The notes under the pieces were generated by a model that searched no databases, was not told the DNA's origin, and was given only the letters and a program-made list of their open reading frames with translations. Below are positions 29,076 to 38,465 of a stretch of 64,000 nt of DNA, piece by piece. Origin of the DNA: Pseudomonas viridiflava. GTDB taxonomy: Bacteria; Pseudomonadota; Gammaproteobacteria; Pseudomonadales; Pseudomonadaceae. A program made the translations under genes and the position numbers. Location of the stretch: the NCBI RefSeq assembly GCF_900580865.1, contig NZ_UTBZ01000001.1:310001-374000 (forward strand), written 5' to 3'. The stretch's first letter is position 1. Every line of letters starts with the position of its first letter.

Positions 29076-30284
29076 ATGCAGCGGCTGTATCGGAAACGCA
29101 TCGTTCTGGGCGTCGGCGGCGGCATCGCTGCCTACAAGAGCGCCGATCTGGTTCGTCGCCTGATCGACCAGGGCGCCGAAGTGCGTGTGGTCATGACCCA
29201 CGGTGGTGCCGAGTTCATCACCCCGCTGACCATGCAGGCGCTGTCTGGCCACCCTGTGCACCTCGACTTGCTCGATCCTGCTGCCGAGGCCGCGATGGGC
29301 CACATCGAGCTGGCCAAGTGGGCCGATCTGGTGCTGATCGCCCCGGCCACCGCTGACCTGCTCGCCCGCCTGGCGCAAGGCATCGCCAACGATTTGCTGA
29401 CCACGCTGGTGCTGGCCACCGACGCTGTCGTCGCCGTTGCTCCAGCGATGAACCAGGCGATGTGGCGTGATCCAGCGACCCAGGCCAATCTGCAACTCCT
29501 TGAAAGCCGTGGCCTGAAGACCTTCGGCCCGGCGTCCGGCAGTCAGGCCTGCGGCGACGTCGGCATGGGCCGCATGATGGAAGCCACCGACCTCGCACAA
29601 TGCGCAGCGGACTGCTTCCAGCGTCAGGCACTGACCGGCAAGCACGTGGTGATTACCGCCGGCCCGACCCAGGAAAACATTGATCCGGTGCGCTACATCA
29701 CCAACCACAGCTCCGGCAAAATGGGTTTTGCCCTCGCCGAAGCCGCGGTAGAAGCCGGCGCCCGCGTCACATTGATCAGCGGCCCGGTGCACCTGTCGAC
29801 GCCGGATCGCGTCACCCGTATCGACGTGGTCAGCGCCCGCGACATGCTCGCCGCTTGCGAAGCCGCGATCCCGTGCGACGTGTTCATTTCCTCGGCAGCG
29901 GTTGCGGACTACCGTCCGGAAGTCGTTGCCCCGCAAAAACTCAAGAAAGATCCTACGAGCGGTGACGGCTTCGTCCTGCAAATGGTGCGTAACCCGGACA
30001 TCCTGGCCACCATCGCGACCCGTCCCGACCGTCCGTTCAGTGTCGGCTTTGCCGCCGAGACCGAACACCTGCTCGACTACGCTGCACGCAAGCTGAAGGA
30101 CAAGAATCTCGATTTGATCGTCGCCAACGACGTCGCCAACCCGAGCATCGGTTTCAACAGCGAAGAAAACGCCTGCAGCGTGATTGACCGTGAGCTGCAC
30201 GCCACGGTTTTCGCCCAGACCAGCAAGAGCAAGATCGCTCGCCAACTGGTCACTTTTATCGCCGAACGTCTGAACCAGGTTTAA
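29076..30284 (+). CDS. coaBC: Bifunctional phosphopantothenoylcysteine synthetase/decarboxylase CoaBC
   Basis: Two steps of coenzyme A synthesis in one 402-residue protein. CoaC (about 1-190) is a flavin decarboxylase with [14 protein letters not shown], an active-site His in [11 protein letters not shown] and the PAMN motif. CoaB (about 195-402) is the CTP-dependent ligase with [20 protein letters not shown]. The frame opens far upstream (28797), but the ATG at 29076 has AAAGGCAG just before it and gives the standard length. dut follows after 5 bases, so they are co-transcribed. Confidence 0.96.
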   Translation: MQRLYRKRIVLGVGGGIAAYKSADLVRRLIDQGAEVRVVMTHGGAEFITPLTMQALSGHPVHLDLLDPAAEAAMGHIELAKWADLVLIAPATADLLARLAQGIANDLLTTLVLATDAVVAVAPAMNQAMWRDPATQANLQLLESRGLKTFGPASGSQACGDVGMGRMMEATDLAQCAADCFQRQALTGKHVVITAGPTQENIDPVRYITNHSSGKMGFALAEAAVEAGARVTLISGPVHLSTPDRVTRIDVVSARDMLAACEAAIPCDVFISSAAVADYRPEVVAPQKLKKDPTSGDGFVLQMVRNPDILATIATRPDRPFSVGFAAETEHLLDYAARKLKDKNLDLIVANDVANPSIGFNSEENACSVIDRELHATVFAQTSKSKIARQLVTFIAERLNQV

Positions 30285-30289
30285 TTTAC

Positions 30290-30745
30290 ATGCACGCTTT
30301 GCAAGCCAAGATCCTCGACCCACGCATCGGTACTGAATTCCCGCTGCCGCAATACGCCACGCCAGGCTCGGCCGGCCTCGACCTGCGCGCCATGCTGGAA
30401 CAGGACATCGTGATCAAGCCGGGTGAAACCGTGCTGATCCCGACCGGTCTGTCGGTTTACATCGGCGACCCCAACCTCGCCGCGCTGATTCTGCCGCGCT
30501 CGGGCATGGGCCATAAGCACGGCATCGTGCTGGGCAACCTCGTCGGCCTGATCGACTCGGATTACCAGGGCCCACTGATGGTGTCCTGCTGGAACCGCGG
30601 CCAGACCGACTTCACCATGACCGTCGGTGAACGTCTGGCGCAACTGGTGCTGGTGCCGGTGGTGCAGGCGCACTTCGAAATGGTGGAAGAGTTCGTCGAA
30701 ACCGAGCGCGGCACCGGCGGGTTTGGCCATACCGGCACCAAATAA
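30290..30745 (+). CDS. dut: dUTP diphosphatase
   Basis: Trimeric dUTPase of 151 residues that keeps uracil out of DNA and supplies dUMP. All five motifs are visible: [45 protein letters not shown] and the C-terminal [10 protein letters not shown]. It is tightly linked to coaBC and followed by a family 2 repeat, then algC. Confidence 0.97.
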   Translation: MHALQAKILDPRIGTEFPLPQYATPGSAGLDLRAMLEQDIVIKPGETVLIPTGLSVYIGDPNLAALILPRSGMGHKHGIVLGNLVGLIDSDYQGPLMVSCWNRGQTDFTMTVGERLAQLVLVPVVQAHFEMVEEFVETERGTGGFGHTGTK

Positions 30746-30759
30746 CCGGAGTCATCCTC

Positions 30760-30845
30760 TGTAGGAGTTGCCGCAGGCTGCGATCTTTTGATTTTGATCT
30801 TAAAAAACAAAGTCAAAAGATCGCAGCCTGCGGCAGCTCCTACGG
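30760..30845. repeat. Family 2 palindromic repeat pair
   Basis: TGTAGGAGTTGCCGCAGGCT at 30760-30779 and inverted GCAGCCTGCGGCAGCTCCTA near 30823-30842. The rest of the 302-base dut-algC gap (30846-31047) has no gene; it should carry the algC promoter. Confidence 0.85.
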
Positions 30846-31047
30846 GGAAATTTGTGCAGTTTCAGCGGCAGGTTTTAACACCGTAAATCAAGGTTTTGCC
30901 GGCCGAAAGCCACGCCAGCCGAGGCGTCATGGCCCTTTCATACCACGAACTCTCTGTGGAAAACGCCGTCATACCCTTCAGTTTGAGCCTGCCGTCGAAC
31001 GATTCGTCGGTCTGTCCCGCCACTTTCGAGATGGAGCATTTCCGTAG

Positions 31048-32445
31048 ATGAGCACCCCAGCCAAGATCGCCCCGAAGCTGCCCGACAGCATTTTCCGCGC
31101 CTATGACATTCGCGGCACCGTGCCGGAATTCCTCAATGCCGAAACCGCTTACTGGATCGGCCGCGCCATCGGTTCGCAGAGCCTGGCCCAAGGTGAGCCG
31201 AACGTGTCCGTCGGTCGCGACGGTCGCTTGTCCGGCCCGGAACTGGTTGCCGAGCTGATTCGCGGTATCGCCGAAAGCGGCTGTCACGTCAGCGATGTAG
31301 GTCTGGTGCCGACGCCGGCGCTGTACTACGCCGCCAACGTCCTGGCCGGCAAGTCCGGGGTTATGCTCACCGGTAGCCACAACCCGTCGAACTACAACGG
31401 CTTCAAGATCGTCATCGCCGGCGACACCCTCGCCAACGAACAGATCCAGGCCCTGCACGAGCGCCTCAAGAGCAACAACTTGAGCAGCGGCACCGGCAGC
31501 GTCACCCAGGTCGAGATCCTCGACCGCTACAACACCGAAATCGTCCAGGACATCAAACTGGCCCGGCGCATGAAGGTCGTGGTCGACTGCGGCAACGGCG
31601 CGGCCGGCGTGATCGCCCCGCAACTGATCGAAGCGCTGAACTGCGAAGTCATCCCGCTGTTCTGCGAAGTCGACGGCAACTTCCCGAACCATCACCCGGA
31701 TCCGGGCAAGCCTGAAAACCTCGTCGACCTGATCGCCAAAGTAAAAGAAACCAACGCGGATATCGGTCTGGCTTTCGACGGCGACGGCGACCGTGTCGGC
31801 GTGGTGACCAATACCGGCAGCATCGTTTACCCCGATCGCCTGCTGATGCTGTTCGCCCGCGACGTAGTGGCGCGCAACCCGGACGCGGAAATCATCTTCG
31901 ACGTCAAATGCACCCGCCGCCTGGTGCCGCTGATCAAGGAATACGGCGGTCGGCCGCTAATGTGGAAGACCGGTCATTCGTTGATCAAAAAGAAAATGAA
32001 ACAATCCGGTGCGCTATTGGCCGGTGAAATGAGCGGGCACATCTTCTTCAAGGAGCGCTGGTTCGGTTTCGACGACGGTATCTACAGCGCCGCACGGCTG
32101 CTGGAGATCCTCAGCAAGGAAAAATCTACCGCGGAAGAGCTGTTTGCGACCTTCCCGAACGATATTTCTACGCCAGAAATCAATATCCATGTGACCGAAG
32201 AGAGCAAATTCAGCATCATTGATGCACTGCACGACGCACAGTGGGGCGCAGGCGCTGACCTGACCACCATCGACGGCGTGCGAGTCGATTACGCCAAAGG
32301 CTGGGGCCTGGTGCGCGCGTCCAACACCACACCGGTGCTGGTGCTGCGCTTCGAGGCCGATGACGAGGCTGAATTACAGCGCATCAAAGACGTGTTCCAC
32401 GCACAATTGAAACGTGTTGCACCTGATCTCCAACTACCGTTCTGA
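31048..32445 (+). CDS. algC: Phosphomannomutase/phosphoglucomutase AlgC
   Basis: A 465-residue enzyme interconverting mannose-1/6- and glucose-1/6-phosphates for LPS, alginate and rhamnolipid precursors. The phosphoserine loop is LTGSHNPSNYNG, the metal loop FDGDGDRVGVV, the sugar loop GEMSGHIFF and the C-terminal phosphate loop RASNTTPVLVLRFE. It is a normal-length AlgC without the N-terminal extension seen in some pseudomonads. argB follows 17 bases later in the same direction. Confidence 0.96.
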   Translation: MSTPAKIAPKLPDSIFRAYDIRGTVPEFLNAETAYWIGRAIGSQSLAQGEPNVSVGRDGRLSGPELVAELIRGIAESGCHVSDVGLVPTPALYYAANVLAGKSGVMLTGSHNPSNYNGFKIVIAGDTLANEQIQALHERLKSNNLSSGTGSVTQVEILDRYNTEIVQDIKLARRMKVVVDCGNGAAGVIAPQLIEALNCEVIPLFCEVDGNFPNHHPDPGKPENLVDLIAKVKETNADIGLAFDGDGDRVGVVTNTGSIVYPDRLLMLFARDVVARNPDAEIIFDVKCTRRLVPLIKEYGGRPLMWKTGHSLIKKKMKQSGALLAGEMSGHIFFKERWFGFDDGIYSAARLLEILSKEKSTAEELFATFPNDISTPEINIHVTEESKFSIIDALHDAQWGAGADLTTIDGVRVDYAKGWGLVRASNTTPVLVLRFEADDEAELQRIKDVFHAQLKRVAPDLQLPF

Positions 32446-32462
32446 TCCACCCGGAGCCCTGA

Positions 32463-33368
<906 letters not shown>

Positions 33369-33387
33369 TCGGTAATCGCTGAAAAGC

Positions 33388-33472
33388 AAAAGATCGCAGC
33401 CTGCGGCAGCTCCAAAAGCGAATTTCGTGTGTATGAAATTTCTGTAGGAGCTGACGAAGTCTGCGATCTTTT
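33388..33472. repeat. Family 2 palindromic repeat pair (one copy diverged)
   Basis: AAGATCGCAGCCTGCGGCAGC near 33390-33410 (shown trimmed as GATCGCAGCCTGCGGCAGC) and a diverged inverted copy TGTAGGAGCTGACGAAGTCT near 33442-33461 ending in GCGATCTTTTTT. It ends the argB transcript and marks the left edge of the accessory insert. Confidence 0.8.
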
Positions 33473-33574
33473 TTATGCGCGAAAGAAACGTCCGACTTAA
33501 CACAGCGAAACGTCCGACATCACCTCAGAACAAATCTCCCTAGGATCTTCCCTTCATCCACCGGAGATTGACTC

Positions 33575-33826
33575 ATGCAAAAAGACTACGCCCCTTACGG
33601 CAGCGACGTTTCCCCAGGCACTTACGAGTGCGTTGATTGCGGCCATCAGTATTCCAATCAAGCCAAAACCTCGATGCCACCGTGCCCGCAGTTTCGCAAA
33701 ACGGCGCACGCGTTAAATGGCTGGAAAATCCTCACCGGGCAAGGTGATGCGATCAAAGACCCTTATCCAGAGCAGCCTGCCAACATCAAAAGCGCCGAGG
33801 TCATCACGCCCTCGAACAAAAAATAA
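33575..33826 (+). CDS. Small zinc-ribbon-like protein with an incomplete Cys set
   Basis: An 83-residue soluble protein. TYECVDCGHQY gives C19 and C22, and MPPCPQF gives C37, but the fourth Cys expected two or three residues later is absent (CPQF instead of CPxC), so metal binding may use another ligand or be lost. The ribosome site GGAG precedes the ATG at 33575. It starts a co-oriented series of small accessory genes (33575-34787). Function unknown. Confidence 0.7.
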   Translation: MQKDYAPYGSDVSPGTYECVDCGHQYSNQAKTSMPPCPQFRKTAHALNGWKILTGQGDAIKDPYPEQPANIKSAEVITPSNKK

Positions 33827-33844
33827 CCTCGGAGCGCCTGAGCC

Positions 33845-34417
33845 ATGCAGATCTCGTTCACGATCGACGCCGACGCTTTCGAGCTGGAACAAAAGGAACC
33901 GGTCAAGAAGACTTTGCGCATTGGCGACGCGGAAATCGCCCACGCCCTGCAGCGTATCGCCAAGGCCAGCCTGACCGAGTACCTGAAAATGCTGGTCGAG
34001 GGCGGCATGCCCAGCCGGGCCGACGAGGCCAAACAGGATCGCCTGCTCTACCTGATTCAAAACTACTTCGGGCAAACACTGCCGACTGAGTCGCAGATAT
34101 CGACGATCTTCCAACTGACCCAAAGCCAAAGCAAAACCTTGCTGAAGAACACGGTATCGCGCTTTCGCAATCAGCTCGATGACATCCTCCAGCACAGCAT
34201 GCGTGCCGTGATCGAGACCGCAGAGCACGCGCAAACCGTGTTTCTGGTGGTCATCAGCTCGGACGTGATACGCGATGAGCTGAACATGCTGATCACGCAG
34301 AACGAGCCGACCTTCAAACCCATTACCAAGCGCAAGGGCAGCGCCGGGCAGTTCGAGATCAGCGAGGATTCTCACGCCTTGCTCTGCGCGACGTTGGGGC
34401 TCAATGCCGTTCAGTGA
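33845..34417 (+). CDS. Hypothetical protein (190 residues)
   Basis: Not recognised. A soluble, largely helical sequence without signal peptide; the middle (LPTESQISTIFQLTQSQSKT) could form a helix-turn-helix-like element, but this is weak. The ATG at 33845 lies 18 bases after the preceding gene with a CTCGGAG site. Its end overlaps the next gene by 14 bases, so the two are translationally coupled and probably work together: a soluble partner for a small membrane protein. Confidence 0.7.
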   Translation: MQISFTIDADAFELEQKEPVKKTLRIGDAEIAHALQRIAKASLTEYLKMLVEGGMPSRADEAKQDRLLYLIQNYFGQTLPTESQISTIFQLTQSQSKTLLKNTVSRFRNQLDDILQHSMRAVIETAEHAQTVFLVVISSDVIRDELNMLITQNEPTFKPITKRKGSAGQFEISEDSHALLCATLGLNAVQ

Positions 34418-34787
34418 CATCGTCGCGGTCAGTGGCTTGCTGCTGACCCTGACCACCTTCATGTTCAATCTGGCGTGGCCAGCGCTCGGTGAAGCATTGG
34501 CGCTGGATGAATACCAGTCTGGTCCACAGAACCGAAGGCGCAATCGAGAGAAAGTAGGGAAGGCGTTTTACTCGCGGGCGCTGCCGTTGACATGCGCGTT
34601 TGTGGGGCTGTTTTACGTCAACCTACCCTCGGCCATTCGCATCTTGAGTACCAGCACACTGGATCTTTGGAACTTCGACGTGAGCAGTACCCTTTACGTG
34701 ATGGTCGTGTGGGTACTTCTGGTTTTGGCACTGTTCAGCGGGCTGATTGCGGCAAAAATCGCTCTTAAATGGAGGAGCCTCCGCTGA
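34404..34787 (+). CDS. Hypothetical inner-membrane protein (127 residues)
   Basis: Not recognised. Three hydrophobic segments are visible: residues about 6-28 (VAVSGLLLTLTTFMFNLAWP), about 58-75 and about 93-118. A basic loop QNRRRNREKVG lies between the first two. It overlaps the upstream 190-residue gene by 14 bases and is followed at once by a rho-independent terminator, so it is last in its unit. Confidence 0.65.
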   Translation: MPFSDIVAVSGLLLTLTTFMFNLAWPALGEALALDEYQSGPQNRRRNREKVGKAFYSRALPLTCAFVGLFYVNLPSAIRILSTSTLDLWNFDVSSTLYVMVVWVLLVLALFSGLIAAKIALKWRSLR

Positions 34788-34819
34788 AACAGCGGCGGCT
34801 TCACTGTTTCAGGCTTTTT
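34784..34819 (+). terminator. Rho-independent terminator after the membrane protein gene
   Basis: Perfect 9-base stem CTGAAACAG / CTGTTTCAG (34784-34792 and 34804-34812) followed by GCTTTTTC. The stop codon lies inside the left arm. It separates the small-gene unit from the AbiE-like pair. Confidence 0.75.
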
Positions 34820-34898
34820 CAACAAACGCTGAAATACTACATTTTAGTGAAATATCGACAAATTTCACCAGAATGGCTATTTTCAACATTCGCTGAAA
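34816..34898 (+). promoter_or_regulatory. Operator-like repeats in the promoter of the AbiEi/AbiEii-like pair
   Basis: Two 19-base direct repeats, TTTTCAACAAACGCTGAAA (34816-34834) and TTTTCAACATTCGCTGAAA (34880-34898), differ at two positions and flank an inverted repeat GTGAAAT (34847-34853) / ATTTCAC (34862-34868). The stretch ends 12 bases before the first gene. Known AbiEi antitoxins repress their own promoters by binding inverted repeats, so this is a natural autoregulatory site; binding itself is inferred. Confidence 0.6.
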
Positions 34899-34910
34899 AG
34901 GTCGATAGCA

Positions 34911-35969
34911 ATGAAAGATCTAGATAACCGCTCAAGAGAAAAACTAAGTGATCTCCTGAACAGAATTCCTATTCTGATAGTAGAAACGTTGAAGTCCGCC
35001 CCGCCTGCAAATCGCTGGAATCCTGATTTCATTGTAGAAACCAGGGTATCCGGAAAGCCCCACCACCTGATTTGCGAAGTGAAGGCGAGTGGGCAGCCGC
35101 GATTTGTCAGCACAGCGATTCTCCAGCTGCGCGACTATGTTTGTGACTCACCCGTAAGTGCCACTCCCATCCTCATAGCACCCTATCTGTCGCCTGCCGC
35201 GAGGCAGCTCTGTCGCGAAAAGAGCGTCGGTTATCTCGATATGGAAGGCAACTGCTGGATCGCATTCGACGGTATTTCCATTGATCACCAAGTGACAGAC
35301 AAACCGGCTACAGAGCGCAGAGAGTTAAAGTTTCTCTTCAAGCCTAAATCTGCTCGAATCATGCACACCATGCTTCAAAGGCCAGAACATGCGTGGCGCG
35401 TTGTAGAGCTTTCCGAAGCAGCGGGAGTGAGCTTGGGCCAAGTCAGCAATGTGCGCAAAGCACTACTGGACAGAGAATGGGCCGACGCAACGAACGAAGG
35501 AGTACAGCTATCTGACCCGACTGCGCTGCTCGATGCATGGGTTGAAGTTTATGAACCACCCGTTGCTGCGCGTAAAACGTTTTACACCACACTACATGGA
35601 CATGCTTTGCAAGAAGCCGCGCGCAATGCGCTTAGCGACCGGAGCAGTGGAAGCGCAGTTTTTTCTTCATTTTCTGCTGCTCAATGGCTCGCGCCCTATG
35701 CACGAATAAACACGAGTTTTTTCTATGCAGATAACGAAGGGCTGGAAAAACTGATCAACGCATTGAAGCTCGTTCCTGCTTCGAAAGGCGAAAATGTCGT
35801 CATCAATGTCACCCAAGACGAAGGCTTACTGCTAGATACCATTGAACCTGCTCCAGGCATCTTATGCACGAGCCCGGTTCAGACTTATCTGGACCTGAGT
35901 GTTGCTGGTGAGCGCGGCAAGGAAGCAGCGGAACACTTGCGCGAGGAAAAACTCATATGGCCGCTCTGA
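34911..35969 (+). CDS. AbiEi-like antitoxin with nuclease-like N-terminus and winged helix
   Basis: A 352-residue protein. The N-terminal domain (about 30-135) has a PD-(D/E)xK-like arrangement, D39 in NPDFIVE and E56-V-K58 in ICEVKASGQ. A winged helix-turn-helix follows (about 147-190, RVVELSEAAGVSLGQVSNVR), then a domain typical of AbiEi/transcriptional-regulator families. The next gene is a nucleotidyltransferase overlapping by 13 bases, the order of type IV toxin-antitoxin pairs. Operator-like repeats precede it. AT-rich composition and position between argB and pyrE indicate horizontal gain. Alternatively the nuclease-like domain could be an effector of a phage-defence module. Confidence 0.65.
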   Translation: MKDLDNRSREKLSDLLNRIPILIVETLKSAPPANRWNPDFIVETRVSGKPHHLICEVKASGQPRFVSTAILQLRDYVCDSPVSATPILIAPYLSPAARQLCREKSVGYLDMEGNCWIAFDGISIDHQVTDKPATERRELKFLFKPKSARIMHTMLQRPEHAWRVVELSEAAGVSLGQVSNVRKALLDREWADATNEGVQLSDPTALLDAWVEVYEPPVAARKTFYTTLHGHALQEAARNALSDRSSGSAVFSSFSAAQWLAPYARINTSFFYADNEGLEKLINALKLVPASKGENVVINVTQDEGLLLDTIEPAPGILCTSPVQTYLDLSVAGERGKEAAEHLREEKLIWPL

Positions 35970-36826
35970 CCCCTCAAGAACCCCAGTCAGCTTCGGATTA
36001 TGACGATCGAACAACGACGGCCGTGAAGACGGTACTTGTTGAAATGGGGCAGATATTGGGTAGCTTCAAAGGTAAATTCGTAGTGATCGGCGGTGCCGTG
36101 CCATGGTTGCTGATTGCAAATGAGGATATGCAACACGTTGGCACGCTCGATGTGGATTTGAGCCTAGACGCAGAAGCTCTCGGCGATGGGGAATACGCAA
36201 CGTTAGTTGAGGCCCTTATGGGCAACGGGTACGAACAGAGAGGGGAATTACGCCGCTTTCAACTCGTCCGCCAAGTACCCGCGCAGGACGATGGGGCTGC
36301 TATAGATGTGATCGTGGACTTCCTGATGCCACGTGACGCTGAAATCATCCAGAACAAGCCACCTATTCTCACCGAGTTCGCAGTTCAGCGTGCTGACGGG
36401 GCCGATCTGGCGCTGCGATTTTATCAAATGGTTGCGATTGAAGGCCCCATGCCAATGGGTGGGACGAATCGCGTCGAGGTCGCTGTTTGTTCAATCCCCG
36501 CATTGCTGGCGATGAAAGGGTTCGCGCTAAATGGCAGGTACAAACAGAAAGATGCTTATGACATTTATTATTGCGTGCGCAATTTCCCTGGAGGAATAGA
36601 AGCGCTCGCTGATGAGTGTCAGCCCGTTCTCGCAACGGGAAACGGTGAGCAGGGCTTCCTTCACATCAATGAAAAATTTGATGTCGTTGGTGGTTACGGA
36701 CCCGTGTCAGTAAGACGATTCGTAGAAGACAGCCAAATCCTGGAAGACCGAACACCGGAACAGTGGCAGCAAGATGCTTTTGGCCAGGTTGATGCGCTAC
36801 TGCGCGCAATAAACCTACGCGACTGA
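35957..36826 (+). CDS. AbiEii-like nucleotidyltransferase, putative toxin
   Basis: A 289-residue protein with a nucleotidyltransferase core: VIGGAVPWLL (GG at 45-46), TLDVDLSLD (D65, D67) and IDVIVDF (D117, D121) give the metal-binding set. KGFALNGRYKQKDAYDIYY (187-205) resembles the K...KxxDxxD motif IV of AbiEii/AbiGii toxins. Such toxins add nucleotides to tRNA or other acceptors and block translation. Start overlaps the upstream gene by 13 bases. GC content is low compared with pyrE and argB. Toxicity and target are inference. Confidence 0.68.
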   Translation: MAALTPQEPQSASDYDDRTTTAVKTVLVEMGQILGSFKGKFVVIGGAVPWLLIANEDMQHVGTLDVDLSLDAEALGDGEYATLVEALMGNGYEQRGELRRFQLVRQVPAQDDGAAIDVIVDFLMPRDAEIIQNKPPILTEFAVQRADGADLALRFYQMVAIEGPMPMGGTNRVEVAVCSIPALLAMKGFALNGRYKQKDAYDIYYCVRNFPGGIEALADECQPVLATGNGEQGFLHINEKFDVVGGYGPVSVRRFVEDSQILEDRTPEQWQQDAFGQVDALLRAINLRD

Positions 36827-36850
36827 ATGTTTTTTCGGCAGCAGCTAATA

Positions 36851-36872
36851 AAGCCCTGTTCTCACAGGGCCT
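36851..36872 (-). terminator. Probable terminator of pyrE
   Basis: GCCCTG, loop TTCTCA, then CAGGGC, with TTTATT following on the minus strand. It lies 8 bases past the pyrE stop and also faces the end of the AbiEii-like gene. Confidence 0.7.
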
Positions 36873-36879
36873 CTCATCA

Positions 36880-37524
36880 TCAGACGCCGAACTGCGTGCG
36901 ATAGGCTTCCACCGCTGGCAAGTGCTGCTTGAGCTGCGGATCGTCAGCCAAGAACTCCAGCACCTGATTCAGCGAAACAATGCTGATCACCGGAATGCCG
37001 AAATCACGCTCGACTTCCTGAATCGCCGATAACTCACCGTTGCCACGCTCTTGACGGTTCAGCGCGATCAGCACGCCGGCAGCCTTGGCGCCGTCCTGCG
37101 AGGCGATGATTTGCATCACTTCGCGAATCGCGGTGCCAGCGGTGATCACGTCGTCGATGATCAGCACGTCGCCGGTCAGCGGGGCGCCTACCAGGCTGCC
37201 GCCTTCGCCGTGGGCCTTGGCCTCTTTGCGGTTAAAGCACCATGGCAGATCACGGTCGTGATGCTCGGCCAGTGCCACGGCGGTGGTTGCCGCCAGCGGG
37301 ATGCCTTTGTAGGCAGGACCAAACAGAACGTCGAACGGAATGCCGCTTTCGGCAATGGCTGCCGCGTAGAAACGCCCCAGCTGCGCCAGGGCCGAACCCG
37401 AGTTGAACAGGCCGGCGTTAAAGAAGTAAGGACTGGTGCGCCCGGACTTCAGGGTGAACTCACCGAAGCGCAAAACGCCGCGATCGATGGCAAAACGAAT
37501 GAAATCGCGCTGATACGCTTGCAT
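36880..37524 (-). CDS. pyrE: Orotate phosphoribosyltransferase
   Basis: Fifth step of pyrimidine synthesis, making OMP from orotate and PRPP. 214 residues; PRPP loop [13 protein letters not shown] and the flexible [10 protein letters not shown] loop are intact. The frame opens at 37545, but [20 protein letters not shown] at 37524 is the standard start. It is divergent from crc, the classic Pseudomonas arrangement. Confidence 0.97.
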   Translation of the reverse strand: MQAYQRDFIRFAIDRGVLRFGEFTLKSGRTSPYFFNAGLFNSGSALAQLGRFYAAAIAESGIPFDVLFGPAYKGIPLAATTAVALAEHHDRDLPWCFNRKEAKAHGEGGSLVGAPLTGDVLIIDDVITAGTAIREVMQIIASQDGAKAAGVLIALNRQERGNGELSAIQEVERDFGIPVISIVSLNQVLEFLADDPQLKQHLPAVEAYRTQFGV

Positions 37525-37606
37525 GAAAAAAACCCCAAATACCACGGATTTAGCTAATTAGCTTGACGCCGTGTATCATACACGCACGCGATTTTTGGGG
37601 CCATTT
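37525..37606. promoter_or_regulatory. pyrE/crc divergent promoter region with two palindromes
   Basis: An 82-base gap holding GCTAATTAGC (37553-37562, perfect palindrome) and GTGTATCATACAC (37571-37583, perfect palindrome around a central C). Both promoters must lie here. The palindromes may be operator sites; no known consensus was matched. Confidence 0.45.
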
Positions 37607-38386
37607 ATGCGGATCATCAGTGTGAACGTCAATGGTATTCAGGCTGCAGTCGAGCGTGGTTTGCTCAGTTGGCTGCAAGCACAGAATGCCGACGTCATCT
37701 GCCTGCAGGACACCCGTGCCTCCGCCTTTGAACTGGATGACCCAGCCTTCCAACTGGATGGCTACTTCCTTTATGCCTGCGATGCTGAAGTCCCTGCCCA
37801 AGGTGGCGTGGCTTTGTACTCGCGGTTGCAACCGAAGGCTGTCATCAGCGGTCTCGGTTTCGAGACGGCCGACCGCTACGGGCGCTACCTGCAAGCAGAT
37901 TTCGACAAAGTCAGTATTGCCACCTTGCTGCTCCCTTCGGGGATGAACGGCGATGAGGACTTGAACCAGAAGTTCAAGCTCATGGACGACTTCGGCAAGT
38001 ACCTGGACAAACAGCGACGCAAACGTCGCGAGTACATTTATTGTGGCTCGCTGTACGTGGCGCAGCAGAAGCTCGACATCAAGAACTGGCGCGACAGCCA
38101 GCAATCCCCGGGCTTCCTGGCGCCAGAACGCGCCTGGATGGACGAGATTGTCGGCAACATGGGCTACGTTGATGCGCTGCGCGAAGTCAGCCGTGAAGGC
38201 GACCAGTACAGCTGGTGGCCGGATAACGAACAGGCCGAGATGCTCAATCTGGGCTGGCGCTTCGACTACCAGATCCTGACCCCAGGGCTGCGGCGCTTCG
38301 TGCGCAGCGCACGCCTGCCGCGTCAGCCACGGTTCTCGCAGCATGCGCCGCTGATTGTCGACTACGACTGGACGCTGACCATCTAG
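37607..38386 (+). CDS. crc: Catabolite repression control protein Crc
   Basis: A 259-residue member of the exonuclease III/endonuclease-phosphatase fold that has no nuclease role; it joins Hfq on A-rich target mRNAs to repress translation of less preferred carbon pathways. The N-terminus MRIISVNVNGIQAAVERGLL, the LQDTR segment (where active enzymes have QE) and the C-terminal HAPLIVDYDW support this. The frame opens at 37571; the ATG at 37607 is the family start. A strong terminator follows. Confidence 0.97.
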   Translation: MRIISVNVNGIQAAVERGLLSWLQAQNADVICLQDTRASAFELDDPAFQLDGYFLYACDAEVPAQGGVALYSRLQPKAVISGLGFETADRYGRYLQADFDKVSIATLLLPSGMNGDEDLNQKFKLMDDFGKYLDKQRRKRREYIYCGSLYVAQQKLDIKNWRDSQQSPGFLAPERAWMDEIVGNMGYVDALREVSREGDQYSWWPDNEQAEMLNLGWRFDYQILTPGLRRFVRSARLPRQPRFSQHAPLIVDYDWTLTI

Positions 38387-38402
38387 GCGTCGTGTCGAAG
38401 TT

Positions 38403-38439
38403 AAAAAATGCCCGTATCGCAAGATACGGGCATTTTTTG
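38403..38439 (+). terminator. Rho-independent terminator after crc
   Basis: A-run, TGCCCGTATC, loop GCAA, GATACGGGCA, T-run. It serves crc and, being symmetric, the convergent gltS. It shares the CCCGTATC/GATACGGG stem with the two terminators near 25 kb. Confidence 0.92.
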
Positions 38440-38465
38440 TGCCTGTGCTCGAAGCGGAATCGAAC

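Noticed and set aside
28860..30323. 487-residue minus-strand frame antisense to coaBC
   Set aside because: Shadow of coaBC, which shows complete CoaC and CoaB motifs.
30846..31047. AlgR-type site upstream of algC
   Set aside because: ACGATTCGTC near 30998 is only loosely like the AlgR consensus; too weak to annotate.
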